Origin: Heritagella caecorum | GTDB lineage: Bacteria > Bacillota > Clostridia > Oscillospirales > Acutalibacteraceae | Assembly: GCA_904419035.1 (NCBI GenBank) | Contig: CAJFQL010000006.1 | Location: 1 to 64,000 of the forward strand | Direction of reading: 5' to 3' | Length of the DNA stretch: 64,000 nucleotides | Shown: one piece after another, positions 8,122 to 17,185 of the stretch | How the letters are laid out: every line of letters starts with the position of its first letter | Numbering within the stretch: position 1 is the stretch's first letter | Notes under the pieces: generated by a model | Databases searched by the model: none | What the model was told of the DNA's origin: nothing | Seen by the model: the letters and a program-made list of their open reading frames with translations, nothing else | Program-made: the position numbers and the translations under genes

Positions 8122-9657
8122 TTATTCACCCAGTGCCGTTTTTTGGGGCACTTCTTTCTTTACATTATAACAAGCAAAGGCGGCTTCCACCATATGCCGG
8201 TCCGGTTTCTTTGTAAACAGGCTGACAATCGGTACCAGAATGAGCCCCGCCAGCATGGCAATGGCCCCCGCGTTAATGGGGGACTGCAGCAGCGGCGGGA
8301 ACCAGGCGGAAAACAGCATGTTGGCCACCATGAGCAGCGACCCGAAAGCAAAACTGACCCAACAAGCCGCACGGGTTGTCTTTTTCCAATACAGGCCATA
8401 GAGGAACGGCGCCAAAAACGCCCCGGCCAAAGCCCCCCAGGAAATGCCCATGAGCTGTGCAATAAACGTGATGTTGCTGGTATACTGGATCAGCGCAATT
8501 ACAGCCGAGATAGCGATAAACACCACAATCAAAAGACGGATGCAGAAAAGCTGCTTTTTTTCGTCCATGTTTCTGGCGACGGTTTCTTTCAAAAAGTCAA
8601 TCGTCAACGTAGAGCTGGACGCAATGACCAGCGAAGACAAGGTGGACATGGAAGCCGACAGCACTAAAATCACCACGAGGGCAATCAAAATGGGAGCCAG
8701 GTCCGACAGCATGGCCGGGATAATGGCGTCATACCCCTGGGTGGCAACGTCCACACTTCCGCTGAACAACCGGCCAAATCCCCCCAGAAAATAACTGCCG
8801 CCCGCTACCACAAAGGCAAACAGGGTGGAAATCACGGCGCCTTTCTGAATGGCGGATTCGTTTTTAATGGCGTAAAACTTTTGCACCATCTGCGGCAGGC
8901 CCCAGGTGCCCAGGGACGTGAGCAATACCACAAAGAAGAGGCCTAAGGGATCCGGCCCAAAGAAGGAATTAAACGCACCGGGAACGGTGGAAACGGTGTC
9001 GTCCTGTACCGCGGCCAGATCGGCCAGCGCCTGCATAAAGCCGCCCTGATTGTGAAGTACGGCGGCGATCACAGCCACAATGCCCACCAGCATGATGAGC
9101 CCCTGAATGAAATCGTTGATGGCGGTGGCCATGTACCCCCCGGCAATGACATAAATCGCGGTTAGCACAGCCATAAGGATAATGCACACGGAATAGTCAA
9201 TATGGAAGGCCATACCGAAAAGCCGGGACAGGCCATTATAGAGCGAAGCGGTGTAGGGAATGAGGAAAATGAAAATAATCACCGACGCGCCAATTTTGAG
9301 CCCCCGGCTTTGGAAGCGTTTGCCGAAAAAGTCCGGCATAGTGGCGGAGGAAAAATGTTGGGTCATAATACGGGTGCGGCGTCCCAATACAATCCAGGCC
9401 AGCAGCGATCCTACCAGCGCATTGCCAATGCCAATCCAGGTGGAGGCAATCCCAAATTTCCAACCGAATTGGCCGGCATAGCCCACAAAGATAACCGCCG
9501 AAAAATACGACGTACCATAGGCAAAAGCTGTCAGCCAAGGACCGACCGAACGGCCCCCCAGCAGAAAACCGTTGACATCGGTAGCATGACGGCGGCAGTA
9601 AAACCCGATGCCAATCATCACGGCGAAATAAAAGAGTAGGACGATAAGCTGAACCAC
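8122..9657 (-). CDS. Sodium:solute symporter (SSS family)
   Basis: A 511-aa integral membrane protein with about 13 hydrophobic segments, typical of the SSS/SLC5 family. Diagnostic stretches are GFLLGGRSVGPWLTAFAYGT near 30-50, GGYMATAINDFIQGLIM near 170 and GLPQMVQKFYAIKN near 255. It couples Na+ entry to uptake of an organic solute; the family covers proline, pantothenate, sugars and carboxylates and I cannot choose. The start is GTG with GGAGGGC 6-7 bases upstream. It is transcribed alone, bounded by terminators. Confidence 0.9.
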   Translation of the reverse strand: MVQLIVLLFYFAVMIGIGFYCRRHATDVNGFLLGGRSVGPWLTAFAYGTSYFSAVIFVGYAGQFGWKFGIASTWIGIGNALVGSLLAWIVLGRRTRIMTQHFSSATMPDFFGKRFQSRGLKIGASVIIFIFLIPYTASLYNGLSRLFGMAFHIDYSVCIILMAVLTAIYVIAGGYMATAINDFIQGLIMLVGIVAVIAAVLHNQGGFMQALADLAAVQDDTVSTVPGAFNSFFGPDPLGLFFVVLLTSLGTWGLPQMVQKFYAIKNESAIQKGAVISTLFAFVVAGGSYFLGGFGRLFSGSVDVATQGYDAIIPAMLSDLAPILIALVVILVLSASMSTLSSLVIASSSTLTIDFLKETVARNMDEKKQLFCIRLLIVVFIAISAVIALIQYTSNITFIAQLMGISWGALAGAFLAPFLYGLYWKKTTRAACWVSFAFGSLLMVANMLFSAWFPPLLQSPINAGAIAMLAGLILVPIVSLFTKKPDRHMVEAAFACYNVKKEVPQKTALGE

Positions 9658-9677
9658 AAAAAAGCCCTCCGATACTT

Positions 9678-9703
9678 TAACACTTTCAAGATAAGAAGTG
9701 TTA
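9678..9703. promoter_or_regulatory. 8-bp inverted repeat upstream of the symporter
   Basis: TAACACTT (9678-9685) and AAGTGTTA (9696-9703) form a palindrome 21 bases from the symporter start. It could be an operator for an unknown repressor or just a 5' UTR hairpin. Confidence 0.4.
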
Positions 9704-9782
9704 GAACTAAGACTCTATTACTTTAAAGGTAAAAAGCGAAAAAGTCAAGGCCTTTTTTCGGAAATTTTGTAAAAATAGTTGC

Positions 9783-9817
9783 AAAAAAGGGAGACGGCCC
9801 GTGATAGGCCGCCTCCC
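9783..9817 (-). terminator. Intrinsic terminator after the SseB-like gene
   Basis: Stem GGGAG.CGGCC / GGCCG.CTCCC with one mismatch, followed on the minus strand by T6. Confidence 0.8.
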
Positions 9818-9840
9818 TTACAGGAGAACAGGGGGATTTT

Positions 9841-10632
9841 TTATTTTTCATAAAAAGGAGCCGCTTCGTTTTTCTCCAATTCTGCGCGCATGGCGTCGGC
9901 GGGGCAGAATTCCAGCGGCAGGCCATAGGCATATTCTTCCATAGCTGCGGTGAGCTTTTCTTCCAGTTCCTTCCGGTTTTCGGTACCGTCCGTTTGCAGC
10001 AGGCATAAATAACACCGGCGGTCATCGGTCGACAGGTGCTGGATATAGGCTTTTTCAACACCCGGGTACATTTTCAGCACGGGACGGGCCGCTTCCACCA
10101 TCTCTTGGGGATAGGGCCGCGGATTCTTGAGGACAAGATGCTGCCCCTTGGGACGGCCTGGTGCAGCGGGTGTGACCCTGCGGAACGCTTTACTTAGCAG
10201 ATCGCGGCGCAGAATCACGTTTTCCCGGAACGGGTTGAGGACCAGGCCCGTCAGCGCTTCATGATCCATCACCGTCTGGCAGCACTGGCCAAACGGCAGG
10301 CACAAAGTGATTTGGTTATCCTTCTGGGGGATCTGGCCGGGTGCCGTAAAGACCGCCAAAAAATCATCCTGATTTTGGGTTTTCAGCACCACCGGGTGCA
10401 AATCTTTTTTAACGAAATCCGGCAGATCTTGGCCCGGTTGGGTTTCTTTGAGCGCCTTGATCGCTTCGGGGGAAGAAGGCGACATAGCCAGGAATAAAAG
10501 GCAGGAAGGAAGCTGTTGTAAAATTGCCGCCAGATGCGGGGCGGTACGTTCTGTCTTAAAAGCCGCCAGTTTTGCTTCCAAAGTGGCATTATTCACTTTG
10601 GGCGCCATGGGAGAAGCAGGTTTTTGGGGCAT
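9841..10632 (-). CDS. SseB-like protein
   Basis: A 263-aa soluble protein resembling the SseB family: an N-terminal SseB domain (about 15-130, with FLAVFTAPGQIP and LTGLVLNPFRENVIL) and a C-terminal SseB domain (about 165-255, with PGVEKAYIQHL and RCYLCLLQTDG). SseB was named for enhanced serine sensitivity in E. coli, but no molecular function is established for Firmicute members. It has its own promoter and terminator, so it is monocistronic. Confidence 0.75.
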   Translation of the reverse strand: MPQKPASPMAPKVNNATLEAKLAAFKTERTAPHLAAILQQLPSCLLFLAMSPSSPEAIKALKETQPGQDLPDFVKKDLHPVVLKTQNQDDFLAVFTAPGQIPQKDNQITLCLPFGQCCQTVMDHEALTGLVLNPFRENVILRRDLLSKAFRRVTPAAPGRPKGQHLVLKNPRPYPQEMVEAARPVLKMYPGVEKAYIQHLSTDDRRCYLCLLQTDGTENRKELEEKLTAAMEEYAYGLPLEFCPADAMRAELEKNEAAPFYEK

Positions 10633-11055
10633 GATCGAAGACCTCCTGATAAAAGAACTAGGAAGATTTTTTCAATAAAAGGGCCGGCAGATAGGACGGC
10701 CTATACAATTAGCATACCATGAACGGGGAAAATTTGCAATGTGACGCGGGATTTTGGCGGCCGTCCCCGTAGACCGGACGCTTTAGCAACAGAAAAAGTG
10801 TTCATTAGAAAACGGGTTTTCCTTTTTTAAAAGAGGACATTGACTTTTGAAGGGAGCAATCCCTCTTTTCTGGAGAAAAAGTTAGTTTGAGAAGGAATCC
10901 GGAAGAATTTTGGTGTTTTTAACGGGAAAGAATCCTTTCCCCGCTTGATTTTTTCCCTTTTTTCTATTATCGTATAGAAGTATAGAAAATATAGGAGGGC
11001 AAATACAGGGCTTTTTGAAGCCCGGAGTTTTGCCGGAACAAAAGGAGTGTTTCTT
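10633..11055. other. Intergenic region between divergent sseB-like and aminotransferase genes
   Basis: It holds the sseB-like promoter (10711-10739). The rest is AT-rich with several TATA-like hexamers near 10965-10990 upstream of the aminotransferase, but no pairing with a -35 at proper spacing is convincing. No gene is supported. Confidence 0.5.
10711..10739 (-). promoter_or_regulatory. Sigma-A promoter of the sseB-like gene
   Basis: Minus strand TTGCAA, 17-base spacer ending TGG, TATGCT. It lies about 80 bases before the start codon. Confidence 0.7.
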
Positions 11056-12252
11056 ATGCAGGCCCAGCTTCCGCAAAAAATGGTAGCACTCGGAACCCAG
11101 CGTTCCGTGATTCGTGAATTATTCGAATTTGGCAAACAGCGTGCCGCCCAGGTAGGAGCAGATAATGTATTTGATTTTTCCATTGGCAATCCCAGCGTAC
11201 CGGCACCTGCCTGCGTAAATGAAACCGCCATGGACCTTTTGCAGCATTCCGATCCGGTGGTGCTGCATGGATACACCAGTGCCCAGGGGGATCAGGAGGC
11301 TCGCCGCCTGCTGGCTTCGTCGATCAACCGCCGTTTTGGTACCGCGTTTGGGCCGGAAAACCTGTATCTTACTGTAGGCGCGGCGGCCTCGCTATGTTGC
11401 TGCTTTAACGGATTGTGCTGCCCGGGGGATGAAGTGATCGTTTTTGCGCCGTATTTCCCGGAATATAAAGTGTTTATCGAAGGGGCCGGTGCCAGCATGG
11501 TGTTGATCCCGGCCGATATTGAGGCATTCCAGATCGATTTTACGGCTCTGGAAAAAGCCATTACCCCTAAAACCAAAGCGGTAGTCGTCAATTCGCCCAA
11601 CAACCCCAGCGGGGCGGTGTATTCGGAAGAAACGGTGAAAAAATTGGCCGATTTACTGGAAACCAAATCGGCCGAATACCATCATCCCATCTTCCTGATT
11701 TCGGACGAGCCCTACCGGGAAATTGTGTTTGACGGAGTTACCGTGCCGTATCTGACCCGGTATTATGCCAACACCTTGGTGTGTTATTCGTTCAGCAAAT
11801 CGCTTTCGCTGCCGGGTGAACGGATTGGGTACATTGTCGTGCCCCATGAAGTGACCGACAGTGAACAGGTATATGCCGCGATCTGCGGGGCCGGCCGGAC
11901 GTTGGGGTATGTCAATGCACCCAGCCTGTTCCAGCGGGTCTGTGCCCGCTGCTGCGATCAGACGGCCGATATCCGCGTGTATGAAACAAACCGCAATCTG
12001 CTGGTGAAAGGGCTGCGGGATATGGGATTCCACGTGGTGGAACCCGGCGGAACCTTCTATATTTTCCCCCGTACGCTGGAAGACGACGACGTGGCCTTCT
12101 GCGAACGGGCCAAAGCGCATGATTTGCTCATTGTGCCGGGTGTCGGGTTCGGCTGTCCGGGACACACGCGTATTTCCTACTGTGTGCCGACGGAACGCAT
12201 CGAGCGGGCATTGCCGGTCTTTGCAAAATTAGCTGGCGAATATAAAAAATAA
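11056..12252 (+). CDS. PLP-dependent aminotransferase (class I/II, AspB-like)
   Basis: A 398-aa fold-type I aminotransferase. VNSPNNPSGAVYSEE and SDEPYREIVFDG (from residue 216) are typical. The PLP-binding lysine is Lys248 in YSFSKSLSLPGERIGY, and an arginine for the substrate carboxylate is near the C-terminus (HTRISYC). It transfers amino groups between an amino acid and a 2-oxoacid; Asp/aromatic specificity is likely but unproved. An aromatic activity would feed indolepyruvate to IorAB nearby (inference). I start at ATG 11056, nine bases after AAGGAG, rather than the GTG at 11047, which is too close to the SD. A terminator follows at once. Confidence 0.9.
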   Translation: MQAQLPQKMVALGTQRSVIRELFEFGKQRAAQVGADNVFDFSIGNPSVPAPACVNETAMDLLQHSDPVVLHGYTSAQGDQEARRLLASSINRRFGTAFGPENLYLTVGAAASLCCCFNGLCCPGDEVIVFAPYFPEYKVFIEGAGASMVLIPADIEAFQIDFTALEKAITPKTKAVVVNSPNNPSGAVYSEETVKKLADLLETKSAEYHHPIFLISDEPYREIVFDGVTVPYLTRYYANTLVCYSFSKSLSLPGERIGYIVVPHEVTDSEQVYAAICGAGRTLGYVNAPSLFQRVCARCCDQTADIRVYETNRNLLVKGLRDMGFHVVEPGGTFYIFPRTLEDDDVAFCERAKAHDLLIVPGVGFGCPGHTRISYCVPTERIERALPVFAKLAGEYKK

Positions 12253-12253
12253 T

Positions 12254-12285
12254 AAAAAACGGCGGGGTTCTCCCGCCGTTTTTTT
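12254..12285 (+). terminator. Intrinsic terminator of the aminotransferase gene
   Basis: AACGGCGGG/CCCGCCGTT stem with a T7 tract, beginning two bases after the stop codon. Confidence 0.9.
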
Positions 12286-12718
12286 ATTTAGTTTCATCGA
12301 TGAAGCATACGGGAATTTTCAGAATGGCCCTTCTCAGGGCCGGCTAAAAACGGATGACGGTTTTCCGTCATCCGTTTTTTTATGCGTTAAGAAAAACCAC
12401 CATCCCCAACGGGAAGAGCAAGAAACTGTAGCAGTACCGTCTGTATGGGCGCTTTGCCGGTAGATAGGGGGAAGAAGGAGGCATTTGTATATAATGAAGC
12501 ACACGGAATGTAAAGAAAAAGGGCACACAATTTCTCTAACTCTCACTATAGCCCTAGAAAATTACAGAAAAATGGAAAAATCGAAGTTTTTTCGTCCAAT
12601 AAAAAAGAATTTCGTAGAGTGTTTTTGTGCAAAAGAAGATACAATAAAGTTGCAGAAAGACAACACGATGTGTGTTGTGATAGAAGAACGGAAAATCAAA
12701 AACAGGAGGTTAATAACT
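12286..12718. other. Intergenic region before the binding-protein pair
   Basis: It contains the second terminator hairpin (12346-12381) and then AT-rich sequence with a TATAAT at 12490-12495 lacking a good -35. The AACAGGAGG SD for the next gene is at its end. Open frames here are short and have no family signature. Confidence 0.5.
12346..12381. terminator. Second, separate terminator hairpin
   Basis: Stem AAAAACGGATGACGG / CCGTCATCCGTTTTT with a 4-base loop and T7. It comes 60 bases after the aminotransferase terminator with no gene between. It could back up that terminator, end an unseen short transcript, or act in the leader of the downstream gene. Confidence 0.7.
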
Positions 12719-13665
12719 ATGAGAAAGAAGCTGGCCATTCTATAGTATCCTTCAGCTCTGCGTACTGGGCATACTGGGGGCGGCTGTGGTTTTGACGCTG
12801 TTATTCCCCTATATCAGCCTTCCTTTTGGTTCCAGGGAACCTATGGAGATTTCCGCGGTCATGCGGGATGCCGACAGTAAGCTTTGGGCCGAAATGCGCT
12901 CCGGTATGGAACAGGCGGCCAGCGATTTGGGAGTGGAACTGCGTTTTCTGATCCCCTCTTCCGAAAGCGCAGAAGAACAGAAAGACCTCATTCGCAGGGA
13001 AATGGAGCGCGGTACAGACGGAATCATTCTTACTCCTGTGAATAACGTGTACATAGAAGAAAATGTGAGCTTTGGAGAAGTTCCGGTCGTCTCGCTGGAA
13101 GAACCTCTGTCGGAAAGCTGGAAAACCATCTCTCCCGACAACGAACAGATTGGAAAACAGCTGGCAGAATTTGCGGTCCAGGAAAAAAAGGCAGCTGCCG
13201 TTTTGCTGGTAAGCAGTTACCCCAAAAGCGAGGGAATGACACAGCGGATCGAAGCCGCCGAGCAGGTATTGAATGAGGCGGGCATACAGACGCAGCTTTA
13301 CAAGGGAGATCTCCCTTCCCCCCATGAGAAAGATGGCGGAAGAAATGGGAGCGGAACAGATTATCGCCCTGGACAGCAAAGCGACTTTGATGGCGGCGGA
13401 AGAATACGCCTTGTCGGCCGACCATCCGCAAATTTATGGCGTGGGTTCCTCGGGAGAAATTACGTCGTATTTGGAAAAAGGTGTGCTTACGGCCGTAGCC
13501 GCTTGGAGCAAATATGCGGCCGGTTATTTGGCTGTGGAATATGCGGCGGCGGCGATTCAGGGGAGAGGGGACCCCTCGGATAGCGCGCTGAAGATTTCCA
13601 TTATCAAAGGAGATGAGATCTATGAACCGGAAAACCAGAAGCTGCTCTTCCCCGTTATTTCGTAA
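12719..13665 (+). pseudogene. Frameshifted periplasmic sugar-binding protein (LacI-type fold)
   Basis: Three reading frames must be joined to give one binding protein. ATG 12719 (SD AACAGGAGG) reads MRKKLAIL then stops; the membrane anchor (LQLCVLGILGAAVVLTLLF) and first lobe continue in the +1 frame from about 12744. After KGDLPS, near the C6 run at 13318-13323, the second lobe (EEMGAEQIIALDSKATLMAA ... GVGSSGEITSYLEKG) continues in the next +1 frame to 13665. The lobes match sugar ABC-transporter binding proteins, for example ISAVMRDADSKLWAEMRSGM and DGIILTPVNN. An uncleaved N-terminal anchor suggests a membrane-tethered sensor. Either a pseudogene or sequencing error. No permease or ATPase is adjacent. 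Confidence 0.75.
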
Positions 13666-14684
13666 ACAGATTTTGGTTTTGCTGGTTTTACTGACAATCC
13701 TGTTTGTATGCGGGGGCTGTGAGGAAAAAGGGACGGAAACGGTACGGATCAGTATGGCGATCTATTCCCAGGACGATACCTTTATCGACACGGTTACACA
13801 GGAAATGGAACAGCTGGCGAGAGACTATGAAAAAGAGAACGAAATTAAAATCAACTTGAATCTGGCCGACGGGCAAAGTAACCAGACCATCCAGCTGGAA
13901 CAAATCGACCGGTTCCTGGATAGCGGCTGTGATGTGCTTTGCGTCAATATTGTAGACCGCACAGCGGCCGCCGTGCTCATCGATAAAGCGAAGGCGGCCG
14001 GGATCCCGGTGATATTTTTTAACCGTGAGCCCGTAAAGGAGGACTTGGAACGCTGGGAAAAAGTTTACTACGTAGGGGCCCAAAGGGGAAGAATCCGGGA
14101 TTTACCAGGGCGAGATTCTACTGGAAAAATGGCAAAACGAACAGTCCCAGGTGGACCGCAATGGCGATGGGGTTTTACAATATGTGATGCTGGAAGGAGA
14201 ACCCGGCCATCAGGACACCCTTTTGCGGAGCGAATATGCCACAAAGCCCCTCATAGAAAACGGTGTACGGTTGGAAAAACTGGCCAGCGGTACGGCCAAC
14301 TGGAGCCGTGCCCAGGCGGCTGCCAAGATGAAGCAGTGGTATGGGGAATACGGGGATTTGATTGAAGCGGTTATTGCCAATAATGACGATATGGCACTAG
14401 GTGCTATTGATGCGATGCAGGAAATGAAAGTGTCGCCGCTGCCGATGGTCGTGGGTGTCGATGCTACGGCCCCGGCTTTAATGGCGCTCAAACAGGGGAC
14501 CCTGATAGGGACGGTGCAGAATGCGCCGGACATGCCGGCCGTTTTGCTGAAATTATCATTGGCGCTGGCTATGGGAGAAGAGATTCCCGACGGCATCCAA
14601 GTGCAAGACCATCACTATGTCTGGCTTCCGTACCATAAAATTACCAGCGAGAATGCGGAACATGTACAAACACTAGTTCCGTAA
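13622..14684 (+). pseudogene. Frameshifted MglB-like sugar-binding lipoprotein
   Basis: A second binding protein, starting at ATG 13622 nine bases after AAGGAG and overlapping the end of the previous gene by 44 bases, so the two were translationally coupled. The N-terminus is a signal peptide ending in a weak lipobox (FVCGGC). The first lobe (FLDSGCDVLCVNIVDRTAAA ... IPVIFFNREP) is MglB/galactose-binding-like. A +1 shift is needed near the AAAGGGGAAGAA tract (about 14081-14092); after it come YQGEILLEKW, VDRNGDGVLQYVMLEGEPGH, IEAVIANNDDMALGAIDAMQ and a normal C-terminus. Apart from the shift it is full length, so the break is recent or an artefact. Confidence 0.8.
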
Positions 14685-14855
14685 TCCTGCCGTATTTTTA
14701 TCTCTATAAAAAAGGACGCCATAGATTTTCAAAGGGCCGTGTAAACCGATTCCATCCTGCTTTCTTTTGGTATAATCTTCATTTCACGACAGATACTACG
14801 AGTAACCGGACCCACAGGGGGAAAATCTGTAAAAGGTAATGGAGGATGCAGATAT

Positions 14856-15401
14856 ATGAAAGCAACCGGAATCGTACGCCGTATGGATGATTTGGGCCGC
14901 GTGGTCATCCCCAAGGAAATCCGCCGCACGCTGCGGATTCGGGAAGGGGATTCGCTGGAAATCTACACCGAAGAAGGCGGCGGGGTGGTATTTCGTAAAT
15001 ATTCGCCCATGGGCGAAATGGAAGACCTGGCTACGAGGTACAGCCGGATTCTGACCCAAATGACGGGCTTTTCGGCGCTGGTGTGTGACCGGGACCGGGT
15101 CGTTGCGGTGGGATCGGCCGCTTTACGCCGCGTTTTTTTGGAAAAACCGCTCTCTCAGGAGCTGTCCCGCTGCCTGTTTGAACGGGAAATATATGCGGCC
15201 GGACGGGAAAGCCAGCCTCTGCTGGTGATCGAGGGCGAAAACAGGCCCGTGCGGTGCTTGTGCCCCATCCTGTGTGCCGGGGATGTTCTGGGGGGCGTGA
15301 TGCTATTGCAGCCTTCGGAAACAACCCTGCCGGCCGGGGAATCGGAACAGGCACTGACCCGGGCAGCCGCCCGTTTTTTGGGGGCGCAGTTGGAGGAATA
15401 A
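14856..15401 (+). CDS. spoVT: Stage V sporulation protein T (AbrB-type regulator)
   Basis: A 181-aa protein with an N-terminal AbrB swapped-hairpin DNA-binding domain (residues 1-50; MDDLGRVVIPKEIRRTL, GDSLEIYTEEGGGVVFRKY) and a C-terminal GAF-like domain (about 55-180). Length and architecture match SpoVT, which tunes forespore sigma-G genes in Bacillus. SD GGAGG is 10 bases upstream; an extended -10 TGGTATAAT lies at 14768-14776. Its presence says the lineage sporulates or descends from spore-formers, not that this strain does. Confidence 0.9.
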   Translation: MKATGIVRRMDDLGRVVIPKEIRRTLRIREGDSLEIYTEEGGGVVFRKYSPMGEMEDLATRYSRILTQMTGFSALVCDRDRVVAVGSAALRRVFLEKPLSQELSRCLFEREIYAAGRESQPLLVIEGENRPVRCLCPILCAGDVLGGVMLLQPSETTLPAGESEQALTRAAARFLGAQLEE

Positions 15402-15446
15402 GAAGCGGAAAGGCGCTTCCCAGCTGCTTTTTCGTCGTTTTGCTAC

Positions 15447-15475
15447 TTGCAATGGCATAAAGAATGTGGTATAGT
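15447..15475 (+). promoter_or_regulatory. Sigma-A promoter of the rimP-nusA-infB operon
   Basis: TTGCAA, 17-base spacer ending TGTGG, TATAGT. It lies about 80 bases before rimP. Confidence 0.8.
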
Positions 15476-15500
15476 GATACAGATGTATACGATGAGGATG

Positions 15501-15530
15501 AAAGAGTGGGGCGACCCGCTCTTTTGCTTT
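15501..15530 (+). promoter_or_regulatory. Leader hairpin with GNRA loop before rimP
   Basis: AAAGAGTGGG (15501-15510), loop GCGA, CCCGCTCTTT (15515-15524), then a T-rich stretch. It is within the transcribed leader and resembles a weak terminator, suiting attenuation. NusA, encoded by the second gene, acts on such hairpins; control by NusA is inference. Confidence 0.6.
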
Positions 15531-15553
15531 GTATGAAGAGGTGAAGGCGAAGA

Positions 15554-16066
15554 ATGGCGGATAAAAAGAGCAACCGGAAAAAGGGCGGCAACACGGTCGC
15601 ACAGGTTTGGGAACTGGCCAAACCCCTGGCCGAGGAATTGGGCCTTACGCTGTGGGACGTTCGTTTTGTAAAAGAAGGAGCCCAGTGGTACCTGCGGATT
15701 TTTATCGATAAAGAAGACGGGGTTGGCATTGACGATTGTGTGGCCATGTCCCATGCGATCGATAAACCCCTGGATGAACTCGATCCGATCAGCCAGGCGT
15801 ACTGCCTGGAAGTGTGCTCGCCCGGCATCGACCGCGAATTGGTGCGGCCGGAACATTTTGAAGCCTTTATGGGAGCGCCGGTACGGGTGCGGCTGATTCG
15901 CCCCATGGAAGACGGTACCCGGGAGTTTTTGGGGCTTCTGCTGGAATACCGGGAAGACCGTTCGCTGGTACTGGCTTTGAGCGAAGACGAGAGCGTGACT
16001 ATTGGACCGAAAGAATATTCTTCCGTGCACCTTTCGGAAGAAGACATGACAGGAGAGGATGAGTGA
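15554..16066 (+). CDS. rimP: Ribosome maturation factor RimP
   Basis: A 170-aa protein needed for 30S subunit maturation. The alpha/beta N-terminal domain contains LRIFIDKEDGVGIDDCVAMS, LEVCSPGIDRELVRPEHF is the family signature, and an SH3-like C-terminal domain follows. It is the first gene of the conserved operon; its TGA falls three bases before the nusA ATG. Confidence 0.95.
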   Translation: MADKKSNRKKGGNTVAQVWELAKPLAEELGLTLWDVRFVKEGAQWYLRIFIDKEDGVGIDDCVAMSHAIDKPLDELDPISQAYCLEVCSPGIDRELVRPEHFEAFMGAPVRVRLIRPMEDGTREFLGLLLEYREDRSLVLALSEDESVTIGPKEYSSVHLSEEDMTGEDE

Positions 16067-16068
16067 TC

Positions 16069-17121
16069 ATGGCCAACGAAATTTTCGAAGCACTGCATAT
16101 TCTGGAAAAAGAGCGGGGCATCCCGGTGGATTTCATGGTGGATAAGATCCGCAAAGCCATCCAGACTGCCTGCAAAAATAACTACAATAACGAAGATGTT
16201 GTCGTGAATGTCGATGAGGCCCACGACCGGTTCCTGGTTTATCTGCGCAAAACGGTGGTGGATGATCTGCTCGACTCCGGCAGCGAAATTTTGCTGGAAA
16301 AAGCCAGAGAAATTGACCCCACGGCCAAATTAGGCGATGTGGTCAATGTACAGCTCGATACCAAACAGTTTGGGCGCATTGCCGCGCAGACGGCCCGGAA
16401 TATCATCCGCCAGGGCATCCGCGACGGCGAACGCGGCCAGATGCTGCAGGAATTCCAGAGCAAGCATCAGGAACTGGTGACGGCTACGGTGGAACGGGTC
16501 GATCCCCGCACCGGCGCGGCTACGCTGAAAATTGGCAAGAGCGAAGCGCTGCTCACCCGCAATGAGCAGGTGGGAACGGACGATCTCCATGAAGGGGATC
16601 TGATCAAAGTGTACGTAGTCGATGTAAAAGAAACCGAACGCGGGCCCCGGGCCATTATTTCCCGGACGCATCCCGATCTGGTCAAACGCCTGTTTGAAAC
16701 CGAAGTGCCCGAAATTTACGACGGCACGGTGGAAATCAAGGCCGTTTCCCGGGAAGCGGGTTCCCGCACCAAATTGGCCGTGCTCAGCCACAACCCCGAC
16801 GTGGATGCCGTAGGGGCCTGTATCGGGGCCCGGGGCGCCCGGGTGTCCAGCATTGTCAACGAGCTGGGCGGCGAAAAGATCGACATTGTGGAATATAGCG
16901 AAGACCCCCAGAAGTTTATCGCTTCGGCGCTGTCGCCGGCGCAGGTGCTGTCGGTCGAACCGGCGGAAGACGGTTCCCATGCCTGCCGGGTAACGGTACC
17001 CGATAACCAGCTGTCCCTGGCGATTGGCAATAAAGGGCAGAACGCCCGTCTGGCAGCCCGCCTGACCGGGTGGAAAATCGACATCAAGCCCGAAAGCGGC
17101 TTTTATGGCGAAAACGAATAA
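16069..17121 (+). CDS. nusA: Transcription termination/antitermination factor NusA
   Basis: A 350-aa NusA with the N-terminal RNA-polymerase-binding domain (about 1-125), an S1 domain (about 130-200) and two KH domains (about 200-340; IGARGARVSSIVNELGGEKI and LSLAIGNKGQNARLAARLTG). There are no C-terminal acidic repeats, as in other Firmicutes. I start at ATG 16069 with AGGAGAGG 10 bases upstream; the GTG at 16063 is less likely. Confidence 0.95.
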   Translation: MANEIFEALHILEKERGIPVDFMVDKIRKAIQTACKNNYNNEDVVVNVDEAHDRFLVYLRKTVVDDLLDSGSEILLEKAREIDPTAKLGDVVNVQLDTKQFGRIAAQTARNIIRQGIRDGERGQMLQEFQSKHQELVTATVERVDPRTGAATLKIGKSEALLTRNEQVGTDDLHEGDLIKVYVVDVKETERGPRAIISRTHPDLVKRLFETEVPEIYDGTVEIKAVSREAGSRTKLAVLSHNPDVDAVGACIGARGARVSSIVNELGGEKIDIVEYSEDPQKFIASALSPAQVLSVEPAEDGSHACRVTVPDNQLSLAIGNKGQNARLAARLTGWKIDIKPESGFYGENE

Positions 17122-17185
17122 GACAACGGCAGGGTGAAACCTGTTTGATTACAAAACGGAACAGCCGGAAAGGAGGCAGATCGGG

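Noticed and set aside
12485..12745. 86-codon frame ending inside the first binding-protein gene
   Set aside because: No SD and no signature; only its last eight codons belong to the real gene start.
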